Made by a program: the position numbers and the translations under genes. The notes beneath the pieces are model-generated. The model saw only the letters and a program-made list of their open reading frames with translations, did no database searches and had not been told where the DNA came from. A stretch of DNA of 64,000 bases from Rhodocyclales bacterium. GTDB lineage: Bacteria; Pseudomonadota; Gammaproteobacteria; Burkholderiales; Rhodocyclaceae. The stretch lies in assembly GCA_016235745.1 (NCBI GenBank), contig JACRJA010000065.1, positions 1 to 64,000 of the forward strand, written 5' to 3'. Below are positions 59,880-64,000 of this stretch, piece by piece; the first letter of the stretch is position 1; each line of letters opens with the position of its first letter.

Positions 59880-60174
59880 AACGCACGTCGACGTGACCCT
59901 GATGGGGCGGACCTACCGCCTGGAGTGCGAGGAGGGCGAGGCGGAATCGCTCGCCCTGGCGGCGAAACTGCTCGACGAGCGCATCTCCGGGCTGGCGAAA
60001 CGCTCGGGCCTGAGCGGAGAGAAACTGGTGCTGTGGACGGCGCTGGAAGTGGCGCTCGATCTGGTCAAACTGCAGCAGCAGGGAGGGTTTGACATCACGC
60101 GATTCAGGCGTAGAATTGAGCTCATCGGCGCGCGGCTCGATGGGGTGCTGAGCCAATACGATCGCCCCCTCTAG
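59872..60174 (+). CDS. zapA: Cell division protein ZapA
   Basis: A 100-residue ZapA, which bundles FtsZ filaments at the division site. It shows VDVTLMGRTYRLECEEGE and a C-terminal helix (VLWTALEVALDLVKLQQ). The gene is followed by 6S RNA, as in many proteobacteria. Confidence 0.93.
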   Translation: MSETHVDVTLMGRTYRLECEEGEAESLALAAKLLDERISGLAKRSGLSGEKLVLWTALEVALDLVKLQQQGGFDITRFRRRIELIGARLDGVLSQYDRPL

Positions 60175-60177
60175 CCA

Positions 60178-60372
60178 CCGCCCCCCAGGTTTCCCCTGCG
60201 GCGTTCGGGAGGGTCGTACGATCCTAGAACCAATATCGTGACGATAGGGTCGCGGCCCTGAGAAACCGCCAGTGTGCGCGCCCTTCGCGGGCGTGCCTGA
60301 GGCGGAAGGAAAGCGACCAACCTGAACCTCGGGTTCAGGAGCATCGGCCCGATCGGCGCTCGTGGGGGATCT
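60178..60372 (+). ncRNA. ssrS: 6S RNA
   Basis: It lies right after zapA, the usual place of ssrS in beta- and gammaproteobacteria. The 3' part has the conserved hairpin CCTGAACCTCGGGTTCAGG, which matches the 3' hairpin of E. coli 6S RNA in form. The two ends pair (CCGCCCCCC with GTGGGGGAT). 6S RNA sequesters sigma-70 RNA polymerase in stationary phase. Exact ends are estimates. Confidence 0.8.
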
Positions 60373-60381
60373 CCCTCTTCA

Positions 60382-60405
60382 AACCCGGCATGGTCCGGGT
60401 TTTTT
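60382..60405 (+). terminator. Intrinsic terminator after 6S RNA
   Basis: AACCCGG and CCGGGTT pair around a six-base loop and are followed by TTTTT. It ends the zapA-6S transcript. The next gene starts within one to fourteen bases. Confidence 0.85.
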
Positions 60406-60418
60406 CATGGGGCAAGCA

Positions 60419-61219
60419 ATGGACGCATGGTGGCTGGCCTATCCGCTGCTCGGGGCCGTGGTCGGCCTCTTCGCCGGTCTGCTCGGCGTGGGCGGCGGGG
60501 CGATCATGGTGCCGATCCTCACCTCGCTCTACACTGCCCAAGGTTTTCCGGCCGAGAACGTGGTGCACCTGGCGCTCGGCACCTCCATGGCGAGCATCGT
60601 GCTCACCTCGGTGAGCAGCTCGCGGGCGCACCATGCGCGCGGGGCGGTCGAGTGGGGCGTGGTGCGGACCATGGGCTCGGGCGTGCTCGTCGGCATCTTC
60701 CTTGCCTCCTTCGTGGCTGCGGCGCTTCCCTCGCGGCCGCTGGCGATCTTCTTCGCCTGCTTCATCGCCTACGTCTGCGTACAGATGCTGCTCGACATCA
60801 AGCCCAAGCCCTCGCGGCAGTTGCCTGGCCCCTGGGGGCTGACGGCGGCCGGCGCGCTGATCGGGGCGGTGTCGGCGCTGGTGGCGATCGGCGGCGGCTC
60901 GCTCACCGTGCCGTTTCTTACCTGGTGCAACGTGCCGGCGCACCGCGCCATCGGCACCTCCGCCGCCCTGGGGCTGCCGATCGCGCTTGCTGGCACGATC
61001 GGCTATCTCGTCATGGGCTGGGGGCATCCCCATCTACCGCCTTATTCGCTGGGCTATGTCTATCTGCCGGCGGTGATCGGGGTGAGCGCCGTGAGCTATT
61101 TCACCGCGCCGCTGGGCGCGGCGCTCGCCCATCGCCTGCCGGTGCGCACCCTCAAGCGCATCTTCGCCCTGGTGCTGCTCGCGCTGCTGGCCAAGATGCT
61201 GCATTCCCTCTTTGGATGA
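60419..61219 (+). CDS. TauE/SafE-family sulfite exporter-like protein
   Basis: A 266-residue inner-membrane protein with about eight helices (LLGAVVGLFAGLLGVGGGAIM, GTSMASIVLTSVSS, GALIGAVSALVAIGGGSLTVPF in part). The family exports sulfite and organosulfonates or other anions. I start at MDAWW (60419), though ATG 60406 is possible. Both lie right behind a terminator. Confidence 0.83.
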   Translation: MDAWWLAYPLLGAVVGLFAGLLGVGGGAIMVPILTSLYTAQGFPAENVVHLALGTSMASIVLTSVSSSRAHHARGAVEWGVVRTMGSGVLVGIFLASFVAAALPSRPLAIFFACFIAYVCVQMLLDIKPKPSRQLPGPWGLTAAGALIGAVSALVAIGGGSLTVPFLTWCNVPAHRAIGTSAALGLPIALAGTIGYLVMGWGHPHLPPYSLGYVYLPAVIGVSAVSYFTAPLGAALAHRLPVRTLKRIFALVLLALLAKMLHSLFG

Positions 61220-61225
61220 TCGCCC

Positions 61226-62032
61226 ATGAGTGAGCTGTGGCTCGGCCGCCAGGTGGCGGTTCCTTCGTCCTACGATCCGGGGGTGCTCACGCCGATTGCG
61301 CGGGCGCAGACGCGCCGTGAGCTCGACCCGCCGCCGTTCACCGGGTTTGACGAGTGGCATGCCTATGAGCTCTCCTGGCTCGATGGGCGCGGCAAGCCGG
61401 TGGCGGCACTGGCGCGCTTTCGCGTCCCGTGCGATTCGCCCTGTCTCATCGAATCGAAGTCGCTGAAACTCTACCTCAACGGTTTGGGCGGTACGCGTTT
61501 TGCCGCTACCGAGGAGGTCGCGGCCACGATCCGGGCCGACTTGTCGCGCTCGGCCGGGGCAGCGGTGGACGTGGCGATCACCCCGCTCTCGGCCCGCCCG
61601 CGGCGCGCGCCGGGCTACCCGGAAGGGTTTTGCGTCGACGAGCTTCCGGTGGAGATCGAGACCTACTGCTACGATTCCTCGGTGCTGTACATCGCCGAGG
61701 CGGGGCCAGTCGAGCAGCGGCTCGTGAGCCATCTGCTGAAGTCGAACTGTCCCGTCACCGGCCAGCCCGATTGGGGCTGCGTCGTCGTGCACGCCCTGGG
61801 CCCGCGCATCGACCCGGCCTCTTTCCTGCGCTACGTCGTCTCCTTTCGCCAGCAGCAGGAATTCCACGAACAATGCGTCGAGCGCATCTACCGCGATCTG
61901 TGGCGCCTGGGAATGCAGGAGCTGATGGTGCTTGCCTGCTACACGCGCCGTGGCGGCCTGGACATCTCGCCCGTGCGCGCTTCGTGCGTCGGCTGGTTAC
62001 CGCGCGCTGTGCCCGAGGAGATCCGGCAGTGA
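61226..62032 (+). CDS. queF: NADPH-dependent preQ0 reductase QueF
   Basis: A 268-residue tunnel-fold enzyme of the two-domain (long) QueF type that reduces 7-cyano-7-deazaguanine to preQ1. It shows ESKSLKLYLNGL and the catalytic cysteine in LKSNCPVTGQPDWG. With GluQRS at 23948 it shows a complete queuosine route. Confidence 0.94.
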   Translation: MSELWLGRQVAVPSSYDPGVLTPIARAQTRRELDPPPFTGFDEWHAYELSWLDGRGKPVAALARFRVPCDSPCLIESKSLKLYLNGLGGTRFAATEEVAATIRADLSRSAGAAVDVAITPLSARPRRAPGYPEGFCVDELPVEIETYCYDSSVLYIAEAGPVEQRLVSHLLKSNCPVTGQPDWGCVVVHALGPRIDPASFLRYVVSFRQQQEFHEQCVERIYRDLWRLGMQELMVLACYTRRGGLDISPVRASCVGWLPRAVPEEIRQ

Positions 62033-62228
62033 GCGGCGACTGTTGCGCTTCGTAAAAAGCACTTGTTTTCCCCGGTGCTAGGATTAGGATGGATGATGTG
62101 GGCGCGTTCAGTTTGGGTTAACATAGCGCCTCGCGCCGCGGGAGGTGCCGCGGTTTGAGCGACGAAGGCGCCGGCGGCGCATCTTGCCGGGCGCTTTGCA
62201 CTTTTTCAGTGACTCAAAGGAGAAAACG

Positions 62229-62537
62229 ATGCACAAGGCACTCTGGGTTGGCGCTGCGGCGCTGTTCCTGGCCGGCCCCGCGCTTGCCGCCACGGAAGGC
62301 GAAACCCTGATGAAGACCAAGGGGTGCGCCGCCTGCCATGCGGTCGACAAGAAGCTGGTCGGCCCGGCGTACAAGGACGTGGCCAAGAAATACACCGAAG
62401 CCGACGTGCCCAAGCTCGTCGAGAAAGTGAAGAAAGGCGGTGTGGGCGTGTGGGGGCCGGTGCCGATGCCGCCCAACCCGCAGGTGGCCGATGCGGATAT
62501 CGAGAAGATCGTTCGCTGGATCCTGACCCTGAAGTGA
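62229..62537 (+). CDS. Small periplasmic cytochrome c (c551/c552 type)
   Basis: A 102-residue class I cytochrome c. A signal peptide ends near ALA at residue 20. The heme site is CAACH (Cys33, Cys36, His37), and the axial methionine is in VPMPPNP. KKGGVGVWGPVPMPP is typical of the c551/c552 group, including that of Hydrogenophilus. It carries electrons to a terminal oxidase. AAAGGAG precedes the ATG. Confidence 0.92.
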   Translation: MHKALWVGAAALFLAGPALAATEGETLMKTKGCAACHAVDKKLVGPAYKDVAKKYTEADVPKLVEKVKKGGVGVWGPVPMPPNPQVADADIEKIVRWILTLK

Positions 62538-62546
62538 GTATCCTCG

Positions 62547-62578
62547 CGCCGCGGCGCCCTCAGCGCCGCGGCGTTTTT
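62547..62578 (+). terminator. Intrinsic terminator after cytochrome c
   Basis: A perfect 11-base stem (CGCCGCGGCGC with GCGCCGCGGCG), a five-base loop and TTTTT. It also abuts the end of the convergent HDOD gene. Confidence 0.85.
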
Positions 62579-63723
62579 CACGCATTGAGCCGGTCGGCGT
62601 ATTCCAGTGCCGTGAGGTGGGCCCGGTTCAAGCTCAGGGAGGCAAGCCCCAGTTTTTCTGCATGATGGCGCAGGAGCGCCGCATCGGGGCTCTCGCATGC
62701 CCGCGCAAGTTCGAGGAAGGGGGCGAATTCTCCCTGGTTTCGCGTGAGCGCCTCGCGTATTGCCTCGCTCACGGCGATGTGCTGCAGAACTTCCGTCATT
62801 GAGACTCCGAGCAAGACATCGAGGACGGAAAAAACGCCGCACAAGAACAACTGTTCCGTGACTTCGACAGGGAACAACCCCTTGCCGATCTCTTCCATGA
62901 ATCGACCGCGGACGATGGCCGTCTGGGCCAGCGCTTGCTGCGAGGGATGCTGCGAGGTGTGCAGCAGAAGCAGTGACAGCCATTTCAGCAGATTGCGGTA
63001 GCCGAGGATCTGGACCGCGTGCCGGAACGAGGTCACTTCGCATATCAGCCCCATCCCTGCCGAGTTGATGTAGCGCAAGAGGCGATAGCTGAGCGCGACG
63101 TCCCGTTTCAGGAGTTCTTCGATCTCGGCGATGTCAGCGTCGTGCTGGAGTTTCTGGATGAGCTGCAGGACGATGCCGAAAGTGGGGGCGGCGCGTTGCT
63201 GGTCCGCCTGCGGCATGCCGCGCAGGAAGAACCAGCCGCAGGCGCCGGAAAAGCCGCGTGCGACGGTGTCGGCGAAGGCGGCGGGGTCGGTTAGACCCCA
63301 GGCAAGGGCGATGCCGGGCGCGAGCCCGGGGACGGAACTGCGGCGCAGATCGACCAAGGTGAAGCGCCAGTCGCCTATGGCAGGAACGGGGCTTGCGCCG
63401 TCGTACCAGCCGAGGCAAAGGGGGAGCCCTTGGGCATGGACGAGGGGCAACAGGGTCTGGACCTTGGGATGCGTGAGAGCCGGGGTGGGGATCTCAAGAA
63501 AGGTCCCCTCGGGCCAGGGCCATTCCAGGAGCTCCGGCCCTGGAACCAGGCGCCCGAAAGAGAGGAAGACCGTGTGCGCGGTCGGCCAGCAGGGGCGCAA
63601 ACGAGCCAGTTCTTCGAGCGCAGCCTGCGTCGAGGAGGCATGCAGGAAGAGGCGGTTGGCGGTGATCGCCTGTTTGCGATTGACCGCGGGTTCTCGCGTC
63701 AGAACGGTGGCGCTGTCGCTCAT
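62578..63723 (-). CDS. HDOD-domain signalling protein with degenerate EAL part
   Basis: A 381-residue cytoplasmic protein. The C-terminal half is an HDOD domain (LLKRDVALSYRLLRYINSAG, ILGYRNLLKWLSLLLLHTS). The N-terminal half has the remains of an EAL-like fold (YuxH type), with no intact EAL metal site visible (FLEIPTPALTHP in its place). It probably transmits rather than cleaves cyclic di-GMP signals. Its ATG overlaps the stop of the reductase upstream. Confidence 0.8.
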   Translation of the reverse strand: MSDSATVLTREPAVNRKQAITANRLFLHASSTQAALEELARLRPCWPTAHTVFLSFGRLVPGPELLEWPWPEGTFLEIPTPALTHPKVQTLLPLVHAQGLPLCLGWYDGASPVPAIGDWRFTLVDLRRSSVPGLAPGIALAWGLTDPAAFADTVARGFSGACGWFFLRGMPQADQQRAAPTFGIVLQLIQKLQHDADIAEIEELLKRDVALSYRLLRYINSAGMGLICEVTSFRHAVQILGYRNLLKWLSLLLLHTSQHPSQQALAQTAIVRGRFMEEIGKGLFPVEVTEQLFLCGVFSVLDVLLGVSMTEVLQHIAVSEAIREALTRNQGEFAPFLELARACESPDAALLRHHAEKLGLASLSLNRAHLTALEYADRLNA

Positions 63724-64000
63724 GTGGGGCCCGTGGCGAAGGTGAATGCGTCGCTGAAGAATGAGTCTGCGTCCAGGCCATGCGCCAGGAAGTCGCGCCG
63801 CGCCGCTTCGATCATCGCCGGTGCGCCGCAGGCGTAGACCTCGAAACCGGCGAGCGTGGGAAGGTCTTGCAGCACGACGCGGTGCACCAGCTCGGTGTGC
63901 CCTTCCCAGCGATCCTCCACCAGGGGTTCGGAGAGCACCGGCACGTAGCGAAACCACGCGTGTTCGGCAGCGAAGCGCTCGAGCCATTCGTGCCGGTAGA
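63720..64000 (-). CDS. Ferredoxin/flavin reductase, C-terminal part
   Basis: The last 93 or so residues of an NAD(P)H-flavin oxidoreductase of the ferredoxin reductase group (YVPVLSEP, EVYACGAPAMIEAARRDF). The rest is beyond the window. The C-terminus DAFTFATGPT resembles CDP-6-deoxy-glucoseen reductase-like proteins (AscD-like). It overlaps the HDOD gene start by four bases. Confidence 0.75.
   Translation of the reverse strand, partial: YRHEWLERFAAEHAWFRYVPVLSEPLVEDRWEGHTELVHRVVLQDLPTLAGFEVYACGAPAMIEAARRDFLAHGLDADSFFSDAFTFATGPT

Overview
The window is a GC-rich (roughly two-thirds G+C), densely coded chromosomal segment of a betaproteobacterium. The evidence is the gene content and order: lolB-ispE-tRNA-Gln-prs-rplY-pth-ychF, zapA followed by 6S RNA, minCDE, a SUF operon, and a full phenol meta-cleavage operon of the Pseudomonas dmp / Comamonas aph type. 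The small periplasmic cytochrome c resembles the c552 of Hydrogenophilus, so a member of the Hydrogenophilaceae (for example Tepidiphilus) is my best guess; this is inference, not proof.

Layout. 1-1763: start of an unidentified minus-strand gene, non-coding DNA, an internally deleted IS5-like element with both terminal repeats, and one copy of a dispersed structured repeat. 1764-5402: msrAB, an amino acid permease and a solitary xdhC. A 37-bp inverted repeat pair brackets 89-4251. 5444-11011: a minus-strand SUF operon (sufB-C-D-S-sufT-sufE). 11117-19923: a second repeat copy, then minE-minD-minC, a cysteine-free Hsp33, tex, a hexose-6-phosphate mutarotase and a Pat-like acetyltransferase, all minus strand. 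20055-26486: succinate-semialdehyde dehydrogenase, two DMT transporters' first member, orphan livG-livF, gluQRS, an alpha/beta hydrolase and a glycine-zipper surface protein.

26552-43020 is the catabolic core. A DmpR-type sigma-54 activator diverges from dmpKLMNOP (multicomponent phenol hydroxylase: phenol to catechol). A GntR/FCD repressor gene is inserted on the opposite strand, followed by a DUF336 gene, dmpQ, dmpB (ring cleavage) and dmpCDEFGHI (to pyruvate and acetyl-CoA), and then an outer-membrane protein of the phenol meta-pathway family. The upper promoter has two DmpR-like sites and a near-perfect -24/-12 promoter. The lower promoter is sigma-70-like. Both carry the same palindrome (AAATCTCGAGA core), which suggests that the GntR protein links the two half-operons. 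A strong intrinsic terminator lies between dmpB and dmpC.

43033-64000 is mostly housekeeping: sirtuin, a second DMT transporter, ychF-pth-rplY-prs-tRNA-Gln-ispE-lolB-TPR, zur-(34-aa ORF)-znuC-znuB-znuA, a fumarylacetoacetate-hydrolase-fold enzyme, malonyl-CoA decarboxylase, lgt, ilvD, a coiled-coil ORF, zapA, 6S RNA, tauE, queF, cytochrome c, an HDOD signalling protein, and the 3' end of a reductase that runs off the window.
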